From contig SVEH01000014.1 of assembly GCA_015057455.1 (NCBI GenBank), forward strand, positions 1 through 64,000: DNA of 64,000 nt. Direction: 5' to 3'. The first letter of the stretch is position 1, and every line of letters starts with the position of its first letter. Both the position numbers and the translations under genes were made by a program. The stretch comes from Lachnospiraceae bacterium. GTDB taxonomy: Bacteria; Bacillota; Clostridia; Lachnospirales; Lachnospiraceae. Below the pieces are notes generated by a model. It saw nothing but the letters and a program-made list of their open reading frames with translations. It was not told the DNA's origin and searched no databases. Below are positions 8,057 to 16,418 of the stretch, in pieces.

Positions 8057-8992
8057 TTATTTTTCAAATAAAGAAGTAGATAAATATCTATCTCCTGAAT
8101 CCGGCAACAATACAACTATTGTTTTTCCTTTGTTTTCATGTCTATCAGCCACTGTCAATGCTGCTTTTAATGCGGCACCTGAAGATATTCCCACTAATAT
8201 CCCTTCACTTTTTGCAAATTCTCTTCCTTCCTCAAATGCTTCTTCATCTTTCACAGTAATTACTTCATCATATATCTTTGTATTTAATATCTGAGGTACA
8301 AATCCTGCACCAATACCTTGAATTTTATGTGCACCTGATATTCCTTTAGATAATACTGGACTTGCTTCTGGTTCTACTGCAACTATTTTTATATTGGAAT
8401 TCTTTTCTTTTAAATATTCTCCAATGCCTGTTATAGTTCCACCTGTACCAACACATGCAACAAATATATCTATTTTCCCTTCTGTTTGATCCCATATCTC
8501 TGGACCTGTTGTTGCTTTATGAGCTTCTACATTGGCCATATTATCAAACTGCCCAAGTATTATGGCACCATCTATTTCATTCTTTAATTCTTCTGCCTTT
8601 TCAATAGCCCCTTTCATTCCCTTTGTGCCTTCAGTTAACACTAATTCTGCTCCATATGCCCCAAGCATTGTTCTTCTTTCCACACTCATTGTATCTGGTA
8701 AAGTTAAAATTACTCTATACCCTTTTGCAGCTGCAACAGCAGCTAATCCAATCCCTGTATTACCTGATGTAGGCTCAATAATTGTTGCCCCTGGTTTAAT
8801 AAGTCCTCTATTTTCTGCATCCTCTATCATTGATAATCCTACTCTATCTTTTACTGAACCTGCTGGATTCAAATATTCTAATTTTGCAATAATATTGCCT
8901 TCTTTTATACCTGCCCTTTTCATATAATTATTTAGCTTTAATAACGGTGTTTCACCTATTAATTCTATTACACTTTCTTTTATATTGCTCAT
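8057..8992 (-). CDS. cysK: Cysteine synthase (O-acetylserine sulfhydrylase)
   Basis: A 311-residue PLP enzyme that forms cysteine from O-acetylserine and sulfide in the cytosol. The PLP-binding lysine lies in NPAGSVKDR (K48), the phosphate/substrate loop is SGNTGIG, and GTGGT of the PLP-phosphate loop follows near residue 182. Length and motifs agree with CysK rather than cystathionine beta-synthase because there are no CBS domains. The start ATG follows TAGGAGGAATAAG. No cysE or serine acetyltransferase is adjacent, and I see no T-box or S-box in the short upstream region. Confidence 0.95.
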   Translation of the reverse strand: MSNIKESVIELIGETPLLKLNNYMKRAGIKEGNIIAKLEYLNPAGSVKDRVGLSMIEDAENRGLIKPGATIIEPTSGNTGIGLAAVAAAKGYRVILTLPDTMSVERRTMLGAYGAELVLTEGTKGMKGAIEKAEELKNEIDGAIILGQFDNMANVEAHKATTGPEIWDQTEGKIDIFVACVGTGGTITGIGEYLKEKNSNIKIVAVEPEASPVLSKGISGAHKIQGIGAGFVPQILNTKIYDEVITVKDEEAFEEGREFAKSEGILVGISSGAALKAALTVADRHENKGKTIVVLLPDSGDRYLSTSLFEK

Positions 8993-9065
8993 CTTATTCC
9001 TCCTATTTTAATACCATTATTTGTGTCTTACTACTTACTGACTACACGCAACGTGCAATTTCAAG

Positions 9066-9500
9066 CTATAAAAAGTCTCGCATACCTTCTAATAAATCTT
9101 GTTCTTGCTTAATTAGTTTCTTAGCAATATCTTTACTCTTTTCATCCGCTGCAACATACTTATTTAAATACTTATTAAGCGATTTAATCCCCATATTACA
9201 ACCGTCTGTTATTAAATCTGCAATTGTACCATCTGATTCATTTACAATTAATTTCACATTTGTCTTAATATAAGACATACTTTTTGCCATAGGATTAGGT
9301 TCTTTCCCATCATCATGATACTTTTTCAACAATTCGTCTATCTCACTTTGCAATCTTAAATGCTTGTCCCTACATTCTATAAGCCTTTCCTTAAAATTAG
9401 TTGCATATACATAATCCAACACATCATCAATCGAGGATATTCCCATTTTTACTCCTGCATCACATTCTCTTAAAAGCTTTATTGTATCTTGTTCTATCAT
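9066..9500 (-). CDS. Conserved small helical protein
   Basis: A 144-residue soluble protein predicted to be all helical, without a signal peptide. Segments such as GVKMGISSIDDVLDYV and ADLITDGCNMGIKSLN resemble a conserved clostridial family that looks like a four-helix, ferritin-like bundle, but I do not see the paired Glu/His metal ligands of true ferritins clearly enough to claim metal binding. The function is unknown. The start ATG follows GGAGGA. Confidence 0.7.
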   Translation of the reverse strand: MIEQDTIKLLRECDAGVKMGISSIDDVLDYVYATNFKERLIECRDKHLRLQSEIDELLKKYHDDGKEPNPMAKSMSYIKTNVKLIVNESDGTIADLITDGCNMGIKSLNKYLNKYVAADEKSKDIAKKLIKQEQDLLEGMRDFL

Positions 9501-9793
9501 AATATTCCTCCATTCTTATGCTTTTTGATTTAATTATTAACTAATAGCGTGCTCACATATTATACATATACTATAACACCTACAACACACCATATTTATA
9601 TATATTACAAAAAGCTACAACTATTTAATAATATATATTTTGTTCAAATATGTATTTTTTATTCATTATATTTAATTATAACCCATAAATTTATCTATTT
9701 ACATTTACCACTATAATAGTTTCAACCAACTCAAATAATCATTTTACTATCATTTCAACCTTCATTGTTTAAAATAGTAATATAATTATCGCA

Positions 9794-12271
9794 TTAATAA
9801 TAATATACCGTATTATTTTCAACCCTTAATCTAGGTATTACTCCATTTGTTTCTAGTCCTGTTTCATGTCTAAAGTTATAGAATGTATTACCCCAGATAT
9901 TATTATTGTATATAGAATCATAACCATTTTCCAACTTACTTGGTATATTTCTCATTATATTACCAAACATTCTAAATAGTCTCGTTCCTCCTGTTATATT
10001 TGTATATGCTTGATGATAAAATGCATTATTTCTAAATACATATCCCATTCCAGATACACATGCAAAACTATCATATCTTGTTGTAAATACATTGTCTCTA
10101 ACTATATCACAACTCTTAGCTTGAAAGAAATCTTCCCAGTCTATATCACAACCAATATCTCCATCCATATAGAAATAATTACCTTCAATTACACACCTTT
10201 GCTCACCACACATAACTAAGTTTACATGGGTTGCATTATGAAGTATATTATCTTTATAAACACATTTAAATGCTCGTTTTACATGACCCATTTTTATACA
10301 ATATCCAGTGTATAATCCATGTGGATTTGTGTCCGAATCACCATTCTTAGGTAACTCCTCTGTATGGAAAACTAATCTACAAAACTGTGCTCCCTTTGGT
10401 TTATAATATGCAAAAAACTGACCATGACAACTTTCTTTCTTAATAAATTTCTTATCCTTATCATAATAAGCCATATCATACAATATAGAAGGACAATTTC
10501 CATAATGACCATACTCTGTATAATCACCTACCATAAAATCTTCGTCCTCATCTATATAAGATAAATCTAAATAATCACTTCTTACACGACATTTTGAATC
10601 ACTTTCTGTTCCATCACTTCGTATATTACCAAATTCAAATACCTCTGCATTAATATTTTTCATTTTATCTTCTGCATAATAATCTGAATATGTTCCAACA
10701 TTCCAATAATTATATCCAATATTGCACCCTTCTACTGTACATTCAATTGCTTCTGGCATAGAAACAGCAACTACACTCCCTTTTCTATGCTTAGGTCCCA
10801 TAATATTTATGTTTTTTAGAACAGTATGTGTCGTTCCTCTCATGGTAAATAACTGATATCCCCACTCTGTTCCTTCTGGAATATGATCTTCTATTACATT
10901 AAAAGTTGTTCCATTAAAATCGTATTCCGTATTACTTTCTAATAAAATCAAATAAGCGTCCTGGGCTTCGGGAACATCATAAGGTTCTATAATATATTCC
11001 TTAGATTCTGTAAAATAAACCCTATTCTTTCCTTGCGCCTTAGCATCTTTTACAATTTTAATAATTCCCCTTAAAGTACTTCTTCCATCAGTATTACTTA
11101 ATCCATATTCCCTAGCTTTTGACGGTGTTATCTCCATTACTTTGTTATATTTTATTTCTTTCTTCTTAACTACTTTAACCTGTATAGAAGTAGACAATGT
11201 TCTATCTTTATTATATGCTGTAATAGTGCATATTCCTGGTCCTTCAGCCCTTACATCACCATATGTAACTGTGCACACATCTTTGTTACTACTTTCATAA
11301 TATGCCATTTTATCATAATAATTGCTATTATTCTTTGTATGTGAATATGGCAATGTTATTGCAATTAAAGAATATTCATCTCCAACTTCTAACTCTTCCT
11401 TTATTGGATTCATAAAGTGAATAGATGTCTCCTTTTTATTTGGCTCTGGATATATTTCTTCCTCTCTTACACGCACATATATTTTATAACTCTGACCTTC
11501 ATATGTTAATGTAACAACTGCATCTCCAACATTCCACGCCCTTATTTCACCATCTTTTTTTATTAATACATCTTTAGCATAATTTTTTATTTCAGCTGTA
11601 TGTTTTAATGTTTTTTCCTCTTGCTTTGTTACTAATGAACATATAAAATCTGAACTAAATGTCATCCCTGGTACCATATCAAAATACATCTCAATATTCT
11701 CAGTATCCTTAGGTTTATCTTCTATTGTTACAATAACTTTCTCCGTTGGTAAATCCTTGGCAGATAACTCTACTGCAACCTTTTTATTTACTGTTGCCTC
11801 CTCTGCTACTTTTACTTTAAATCGTACAAACTGACTCATACAGTTTTCTTCATTTATTTCAAGTGTATCACCCTCACAAACAACAACATCCTTATCTTTA
11901 CTCTTAACTTTTACCGTAGCAGTACCTTTATTATTTAAATACACTGCCACAGAACGTTCTTGCCCTGGTATAAGTCTCATAGCTGTCTCTTCTGTAAGAA
12001 TTTCATTTTTATATGACTTTTGCTTTTTAGACATTTGCTTTTCTTCTATTTTCTCTTCAGCTACTCTTAATTCAACTAACTCTTCCTCTGTTAGCGTAGG
12101 TTTTACAACCTTTGTTATCTCATCTATGCTTTTTAATATTTCATCATTACCACTATCAAAATCAGCTAAACTACTTCTAATAATTATAACTAAAATTAAA
12201 ATAACAATAATTATTCCCCATGCTCCAAACATCTTATATTTCAAAGGCAATTTTTTTATTTTCTCTAACAT
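9794..12271 (-). CDS. Membrane-anchored Ig-like / right-handed beta-helix protein
   Basis: An 825-residue surface protein. Residues about 13-33 form a single membrane anchor; the rest should be outside. The first half contains Ig-like or Big-type strands (for example CTVTYGDVRAEGPGICTITA, a bacterial Ig-like ending). The second half, from about residue 400, has recurring short strands with N/D turns such as HTVLKNINIMGPKHRK, RCVIEGNYFYMDGD and FRNNAFYHQAYTNIT, typical of a pectate-lyase-type parallel beta-helix. Such proteins often bind or cleave polysaccharides; catalytic residues cannot be assigned. The start at 12271 was chosen because AGGAGG lies just upstream; the frame extends 17 codons further without a ribosome binding site. 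A terminator-like hairpin lies just upstream. Confidence 0.75.
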   Translation of the reverse strand: MLEKIKKLPLKYKMFGAWGIIIVILILVIIIRSSLADFDSGNDEILKSIDEITKVVKPTLTEEELVELRVAEEKIEEKQMSKKQKSYKNEILTEETAMRLIPGQERSVAVYLNNKGTATVKVKSKDKDVVVCEGDTLEINEENCMSQFVRFKVKVAEEATVNKKVAVELSAKDLPTEKVIVTIEDKPKDTENIEMYFDMVPGMTFSSDFICSLVTKQEEKTLKHTAEIKNYAKDVLIKKDGEIRAWNVGDAVVTLTYEGQSYKIYVRVREEEIYPEPNKKETSIHFMNPIKEELEVGDEYSLIAITLPYSHTKNNSNYYDKMAYYESSNKDVCTVTYGDVRAEGPGICTITAYNKDRTLSTSIQVKVVKKKEIKYNKVMEITPSKAREYGLSNTDGRSTLRGIIKIVKDAKAQGKNRVYFTESKEYIIEPYDVPEAQDAYLILLESNTEYDFNGTTFNVIEDHIPEGTEWGYQLFTMRGTTHTVLKNINIMGPKHRKGSVVAVSMPEAIECTVEGCNIGYNYWNVGTYSDYYAEDKMKNINAEVFEFGNIRSDGTESDSKCRVRSDYLDLSYIDEDEDFMVGDYTEYGHYGNCPSILYDMAYYDKDKKFIKKESCHGQFFAYYKPKGAQFCRLVFHTEELPKNGDSDTNPHGLYTGYCIKMGHVKRAFKCVYKDNILHNATHVNLVMCGEQRCVIEGNYFYMDGDIGCDIDWEDFFQAKSCDIVRDNVFTTRYDSFACVSGMGYVFRNNAFYHQAYTNITGGTRLFRMFGNIMRNIPSKLENGYDSIYNNNIWGNTFYNFRHETGLETNGVIPRLRVENNTVYYY

Positions 12272-12290
12272 ATTAATCCTCCTATGAAAA

Positions 12291-12322
12291 AATGCGTAAC
12301 AACTATATAACTTGCTACGCAT
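12291..12322 (-). promoter_or_regulatory. Terminator-like hairpin immediately upstream of the beta-helix gene
   Basis: On the minus strand TAATGCGTAGCAA pairs with TTGTTACGCA and is followed by TTTTTT, then directly by AGGAGG and the start codon at 12271. It has all the parts of an intrinsic terminator. It may simply end transcripts of the upstream Cys-rich gene, or act as an attenuator in the leader of the beta-helix gene. Confidence 0.6.
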
Positions 12323-12495
12323 TATAACTAAAATCTTTTTAATATATCGACTACTTTGGTGTTATTATATAATTTAATTCCAACTTTTTTTAAAGAGCTA
12401 CCAATGAAGTGCCACCTATGTTAAATAGAATACATCTAACATTTTTAGGTACACTTCACTTAGTAACTCCTATTTTTTACCTTTATCTTATTTAC

Positions 12496-13413
12496 TTACC
12501 ATATAGTAGTACAATTGCAACTACTATTGCATCCACTATTACATCCATTATCGCTTATACAATCTTGTTTTGAATTTTCTTCATTATTACATCCACCAAG
12601 CTCTAATGGTTTAATCTCTAAATCTAACAAATCTCCCTCTACAAAACATAAACAGTCTGTTTGTTCCGATGAAACACTACATCCCTTTGGAGTTTCTATT
12701 TTTCCCTCATTCGGAACCTTATATCCTACAAAATATAAACTTTGAAGTACTAAACTTATACCTACTGTTGCTGTACTATCTACCTCATCAAAATCAAGTA
12801 CTTTTGCTGTACCATACAAATTCAAACCTTGTTTTACATAATTATTAGTTGATATAAAGCCTATATAACTAAGTGCAGGCGTATATTCACCTGAACTACT
12901 TACATTATATGAAACTCCATATGGTGCAAATATCTCCAACTCTACAGATGAAGGATTAGTATCTTCATTATATGTTGGAACAGTTGAATTCGATGGTAAG
13001 TAATCCACAGAAGTTGTTATTGTATCTAATAATCTACATGCATCATCATATATATTAATTGAGAATACTACTAATAAATTAGATAGTACCACAGAATAAC
13101 AATTTGGTCTTCCTGATATTTGAGTAACTTGCACATTAAGATCCCCATAATCATATGTTATATCTACTATCTGTGCTGTTATTTTAGTTGCCGTTGGATA
13201 ACTTGATGGTATATCCACACCTAAATCAAATGTTGTACATAAATTGATGCCTATTTCGTCATATATAAGAGGTGCGAATAACCCCAAATTAGTAGGTTCC
13301 CCACATACTGGATTTGTACACACATCAAAACATCCTTGTCCATTAATACTATTAACTTTGTTACTTAAGATTCGAGTTCTACAACCACATTTTTTTCCTT
13401 TACACTTTGCCAT
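12496..13413 (-). CDS. Cysteine-rich protein of unknown function
   Basis: A 305-residue protein with no signal peptide or membrane segment. It starts MAKCKGKKCGCRTRIL and ends in a Cys-rich tail (NGCNSGCNSSCNCTTIW), with further Cys pairs such as CFDVCTNPVCG; the middle is rich in beta-branched residues and Tyr. Cys-rich ends around a beta-rich core are reminiscent of disulfide-crosslinked spore-coat or spore-appendage proteins, but I recognise no family. The ATG at 13413 follows AAAGGA; the frame runs 16 codons further upstream without a ribosome binding site. An imperfect inverted repeat around 12408-12460 lies downstream. Confidence 0.6.
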   Translation of the reverse strand: MAKCKGKKCGCRTRILSNKVNSINGQGCFDVCTNPVCGEPTNLGLFAPLIYDEIGINLCTTFDLGVDIPSSYPTATKITAQIVDITYDYGDLNVQVTQISGRPNCYSVVLSNLLVVFSINIYDDACRLLDTITTSVDYLPSNSTVPTYNEDTNPSSVELEIFAPYGVSYNVSSSGEYTPALSYIGFISTNNYVKQGLNLYGTAKVLDFDEVDSTATVGISLVLQSLYFVGYKVPNEGKIETPKGCSVSSEQTDCLCFVEGDLLDLEIKPLELGGCNNEENSKQDCISDNGCNSGCNSSCNCTTIW

Positions 13414-13488
13414 AGTCTCAATCCTTTTATCTTTTAGTATAGTATATGTTGTATATATCATATTGTTCTTAAATAATCATCTATTTGC

Positions 13489-13517
13489 TTGCATTATATA
13501 AAAATATAATATATAAT
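13489..13517 (+). promoter_or_regulatory. Promoter for the VUT-SDR operon
   Basis: TTGCAT (13489-13494) and TATAAT (13512-13517) are 17 bases apart, a near-consensus sigma-A promoter. Transcription would start at about 13523, exactly where the structured leader begins. Confidence 0.75.
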
Positions 13518-13520
13518 TAG

Positions 13521-13622
13521 AGTCCGACAGTTCGTTTGTACCATCCTGTCGTTAAACAAAACCAGGACTACTATTCATAATAATGTGATTATAGTGGCTT
13601 TGCGTTTTGCAAAGTCTTTTTT
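13521..13622 (+). promoter_or_regulatory. Candidate riboswitch leader with intrinsic terminator
   Basis: The leader starts with AGTCC (13521-13525), which can pair with GGACT (13565-13569). Nested inside is GACAG (13526-13530) pairing with CTGTC (13546-13550), then TTCG after the first strand and an A-rich tail AAACAAAACC after the second. That order (stem, TTC loop, stem, A-rich tail able to pair with GTTTG in the loop) resembles the H-type pseudoknot of preQ1-I riboswitches, but the match to the strict consensus is incomplete. A strong terminator follows: GGCTTTGC (13596-13603) with GCAAAGTC (13609-13616) and six T. The downstream gene belongs to a queuosine-precursor transporter family, which supports preQ1-type sensing. 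Confidence 0.55.
13596..13622 (+). terminator. Intrinsic terminator in the VUT leader
   Basis: An 8-bp stem (GGCTTTGC / GCAAAGTC, one G-U pair) with a 5-base loop and six T ends 52 bases before the VUT start codon. It lies between promoter and gene, as expected for transcriptional attenuation. Confidence 0.75.
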
Positions 13623-13674
13623 ATGTTTATTTTTATTTATGGGGTAGTTTTATATTTTAGAAATGAGGGATTTT

Positions 13675-14466
13675 ATGAATATAATTTTTTCAAAATCAAA
13701 CAATACTTTCACTTCGGTAAAAAGTTGGTTAAAAAAAGAACAAAAAGAAACTGCCATATTACTTAGATGTATACCGTCTGCAGTTGTTACTCTATTTGTC
13801 GTTAGCGTTATTTGTATGAATCTACTAGCTAACAAAACTCTTATCCAAACTCATTGGATTGCACTAGATGGTGGAATTCTTGTATCCTGGCTCTCTTTTA
13901 TGTGCATGGATATTATTACAAAATATTTTGGACCAAAAGCTTCAAATAAAATAGCAATTCTTGCATCTGCAATTAATATACTTACATGTCTTATATTTTA
14001 TATTGCAAGCATTATTCCATCCAATGCCAATGATTACACCGCTCTTAACGAAATTCTAGGTGGTACTTGGTTTATACTCTTGGGTAGCACCATTGCATTT
14101 CTCATGTCATCTGTTATAAATAACTTTTTAAATTGGACAATTGGTAAAGCATTTCATAAAAATCCAAATGGTAAACTAGCATATGCTACTCAAACATATA
14201 TATCCACATTTGTAGGACAATTTTTAGATAACCTTATTTTTTCTATTATTGTTTTTGTAGGTTTTGCACCTATATTCTGGGACGGTTTTCACTGGACTAT
14301 ATTACAGTGTACTATATGCGCTTTAACTGGCGCCATTGCAGAACTAATTATGGAAATTGTATTTTCTCCTTTCGGTTATCGCATTGTAACCAATTGGAAA
14401 ACCCACAACATTGGGCAGGAATATCTTACACATATCAAAGGAGGTAAACAAAAATGCGAATATTAA
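13675..14466 (+). CDS. VUT family (queuosine precursor-type) transporter
   Basis: A 263-residue membrane protein with about six helices, matching the VUT/YhhQ family (formerly DUF165). Several members import queuosine precursors such as preQ0/preQ1. Recognisable segments include WIALDGGILVSWLSF and FVGQFLDNLIFSIIV. The ATG at 13675 is preferred over 13663 because GAGGG lies 5 bases upstream of it. The gene is preceded by a candidate riboswitch and overlaps the next gene by 13 bases, so it is co-transcribed with the SDR gene. Confidence 0.85.
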   Translation: MNIIFSKSNNTFTSVKSWLKKEQKETAILLRCIPSAVVTLFVVSVICMNLLANKTLIQTHWIALDGGILVSWLSFMCMDIITKYFGPKASNKIAILASAINILTCLIFYIASIIPSNANDYTALNEILGGTWFILLGSTIAFLMSSVINNFLNWTIGKAFHKNPNGKLAYATQTYISTFVGQFLDNLIFSIIVFVGFAPIFWDGFHWTILQCTICALTGAIAELIMEIVFSPFGYRIVTNWKTHNIGQEYLTHIKGGKQKCEY

Positions 14467-15107
14467 TAACAGGAACATCTCAAGGTATTGGACAAGCCAT
14501 TGCTAAACATTTTTTAGATTATAATCATGAAGTAGTAGGTATTGATCGCCAAGAATCAAGCATTCAGCACCAAAACTATATACATCACCAAATAGATGTC
14601 CGTGATTACGATAATCTACCTTCCATAGAAGATGTAAATATATTGATTAACAATGCTGGAACTCAAAACGAAGATGATATTGACATTAATCTAAAGGCAC
14701 TTATTTATATAACTGAAAAATATGGTATACAAAACAATATACATTCTATTTTAAATATTGGTTCAGCTAGCGCCCATACTGGTGCCGAATTTCCTGAATA
14801 TTGTGCTAGCAAAGGTGGCATCTTATCTTATACTAAAAATGTTGCTCTACGCGTAGCACCATATGGCGCTACTTGTAATAGTCTAGACCCTGGCGGTGTT
14901 ATTACACCTCTTAATGAATGTGTAATGAATGACCCTATTCTTTGGGAACAAATAATGCATGAAACTCCCCTAAAAAAATGGGCTACCACAGAGGAAATTG
15001 CGCAATGGGCCTATTTTTTAACTGTAACAAACACCTTCTGCACTGGTCAAAATATACTTGTAGATGGTGGCGAATCTATAAATTATAACTTTATATGGAA
15101 AAATTAA
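14454..15107 (+). CDS. SDR family NAD(P)-dependent oxidoreductase
   Basis: A 217-residue short-chain dehydrogenase/reductase. The Rossmann motif TGTSQGIGQA lies at residues 6-15, NNAG near 62, the catalytic Ser in NIGSASA and the active-site YxxxK in YCASK. Near the end, GQNILVDGGESI is the typical SDR C-terminal strand. It would oxidise or reduce a small alcohol/ketone with NAD(P)(H); the substrate is unknown. Its start overlaps the VUT gene and follows AAAGGAGG. Pairing with a queuosine-precursor-type transporter under one leader may mean a role in handling the imported compound, but that is speculation. Confidence 0.88.
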   Translation: MRILITGTSQGIGQAIAKHFLDYNHEVVGIDRQESSIQHQNYIHHQIDVRDYDNLPSIEDVNILINNAGTQNEDDIDINLKALIYITEKYGIQNNIHSILNIGSASAHTGAEFPEYCASKGGILSYTKNVALRVAPYGATCNSLDPGGVITPLNECVMNDPILWEQIMHETPLKKWATTEEIAQWAYFLTVTNTFCTGQNILVDGGESINYNFIWKN

Positions 15108-15208
15108 TTTAAAACTTTTCTTTGCTATCCCTAATTTTTTTCTTCCTATGTGGAGATATATATTATAGAGTTTAACTTAAATCAAACTACAGAATAGGAG
15201 AATACATA

Positions 15209-16345
15209 ATGAATAAATATTTTAAACTAATCGGTGTTGGTTTACTTTCACTTTGTTTAGTTGGATGTGCTAATAATAGCTCTGCTACACAAGTAAATGA
15301 CACCTCCTCTAATACAACAAAAGAAACTTCCGTAAACAAAGCCCCTGGCTTTGTTGCCTTAGTTACTGAATTTGACGGTGTTGACGACAAATCTTTTAAC
15401 CAAGCTAGTTGGGAAGGTGTTAATGCTTTTGCGGTTAAAAGTAAATATAGAAAAAAATTCTATCCTGCTGCGGTTGCAGATAGTGTTGATGCAAAAGCTC
15501 AAGCACTAGATAAAGCAATTAAAGATGGTGCTGAAATTGTAGTATGTCCCGGAAGTATATTTGAAACAATTGTATATGATGCACAAACAAATTATAAAGA
15601 TGTATCTTTTATACTTATAGATGCTGAGCCAAAAGATGCACAAGGTGTTATAAAATCTGAACCAAATGTATACTCAATTCTTTACAAAGAAGAAGAGGTA
15701 GGTTATCTTGCAGGTTACTGTGCGGTAATGGAGGGGTACAGAAAGTTAGGTTTTATGGGTGGTATGGAGATTCCATCTATTAAAGCATTTGGATATGGTT
15801 ATATTCAAGGAGCTGAAGCAGCTGCAAAAAAATTAGCTCTTCCTGCTGGTTCCCTACAAGTTCAATTCAAATATGTTAATGGATTTTTACCAACTTCAGC
15901 AATCGTTTCTGATGCAAATGCTTGGTATGCAGCCGGTACTGAAGTAATCTTTAGTTGTGGTGGTGGAATTGTTTCATCTATTATAGAAGCTGCTAGTTCT
16001 GATGAAAAAAGAAAAATTATTGGTGTTGACGTTGATCAAACTCACTTATCATCAAACATTATTTTCTCAGCTATGAAAGGTATTGCTAATTCTGTGCAAT
16101 TAGCACTTGATAAATTCGCTTCTAATGAAAAAAAATTACCTGATGATATGGCTGGAAAGACTTCTTATTTAGGAATTGCTGAAGATTGTGTTGGTTTATC
16201 TGCATTTTCTGGTTCATGGAGAATGCCTACATATACTGTTGACAAATACGATACTTTACTTGCAGAAATGAAAGCTACTCCCCCAACTATTAATCGTGAT
16301 ACATTACCTCCACTTGTTCAAACTAAGGTAATTATGAATAAATAA
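15209..16345 (+). CDS. BMP family lipoprotein (substrate-binding), paralog 1
   Basis: A 378-residue lipoprotein of the BMP/PnrA/Med family, which binds nucleosides or similar ligands for ABC import. The lipobox is SLCLVGC, so it should be anchored outside the membrane. Family motifs include DDKSFNQASWEG and FSCGGGIVSSIIEA. It is about the same length as, and very similar to, the gene at 20241-21374. Neither has the usual neighbouring nucleoside ABC ATPase and permeases. The leader carries AGAATAGGAGAATA just before the start, shared with paralog 2. It converges on the chemoreceptor gene downstream. Confidence 0.9.
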   Translation: MNKYFKLIGVGLLSLCLVGCANNSSATQVNDTSSNTTKETSVNKAPGFVALVTEFDGVDDKSFNQASWEGVNAFAVKSKYRKKFYPAAVADSVDAKAQALDKAIKDGAEIVVCPGSIFETIVYDAQTNYKDVSFILIDAEPKDAQGVIKSEPNVYSILYKEEEVGYLAGYCAVMEGYRKLGFMGGMEIPSIKAFGYGYIQGAEAAAKKLALPAGSLQVQFKYVNGFLPTSAIVSDANAWYAAGTEVIFSCGGGIVSSIIEAASSDEKRKIIGVDVDQTHLSSNIIFSAMKGIANSVQLALDKFASNEKKLPDDMAGKTSYLGIAEDCVGLSAFSGSWRMPTYTVDKYDTLLAEMKATPPTINRDTLPPLVQTKVIMNK

Positions 16346-16353
16346 ATTTATTG

Positions 16354-16408
16354 AAAATATAAGGCTTAGGAATATGAGTTAAATCATTTTCCTAAGCCTT
16401 ATATTTTT
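16354..16408. terminator. Bidirectional terminator between BMP 1 and the chemoreceptor gene
   Basis: Arms AAAATATAAGGCTTAGGAA and TTCCTAAGCCTTATATTTT are reverse complements around an AT-rich loop. The stem has A runs on one side and T runs on the other, so it can stop transcripts from both converging genes. Confidence 0.85.
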
Positions 16409-16418
16409 ATATGTAATT

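Noticed and set aside
9066-9500. Ferritin or bacterioferritin assignment
   Set aside because: The helical pattern is suggestive, but the expected metal-ligand motifs are not clear.
15187-15390. Minus-strand frames overlapping the BMP lipoprotein starts (also 20168-20419)
   Set aside because: They are antisense to strong lipoprotein genes with signal peptides and ribosome binding sites and occur in both paralogs only because the sequences are similar.
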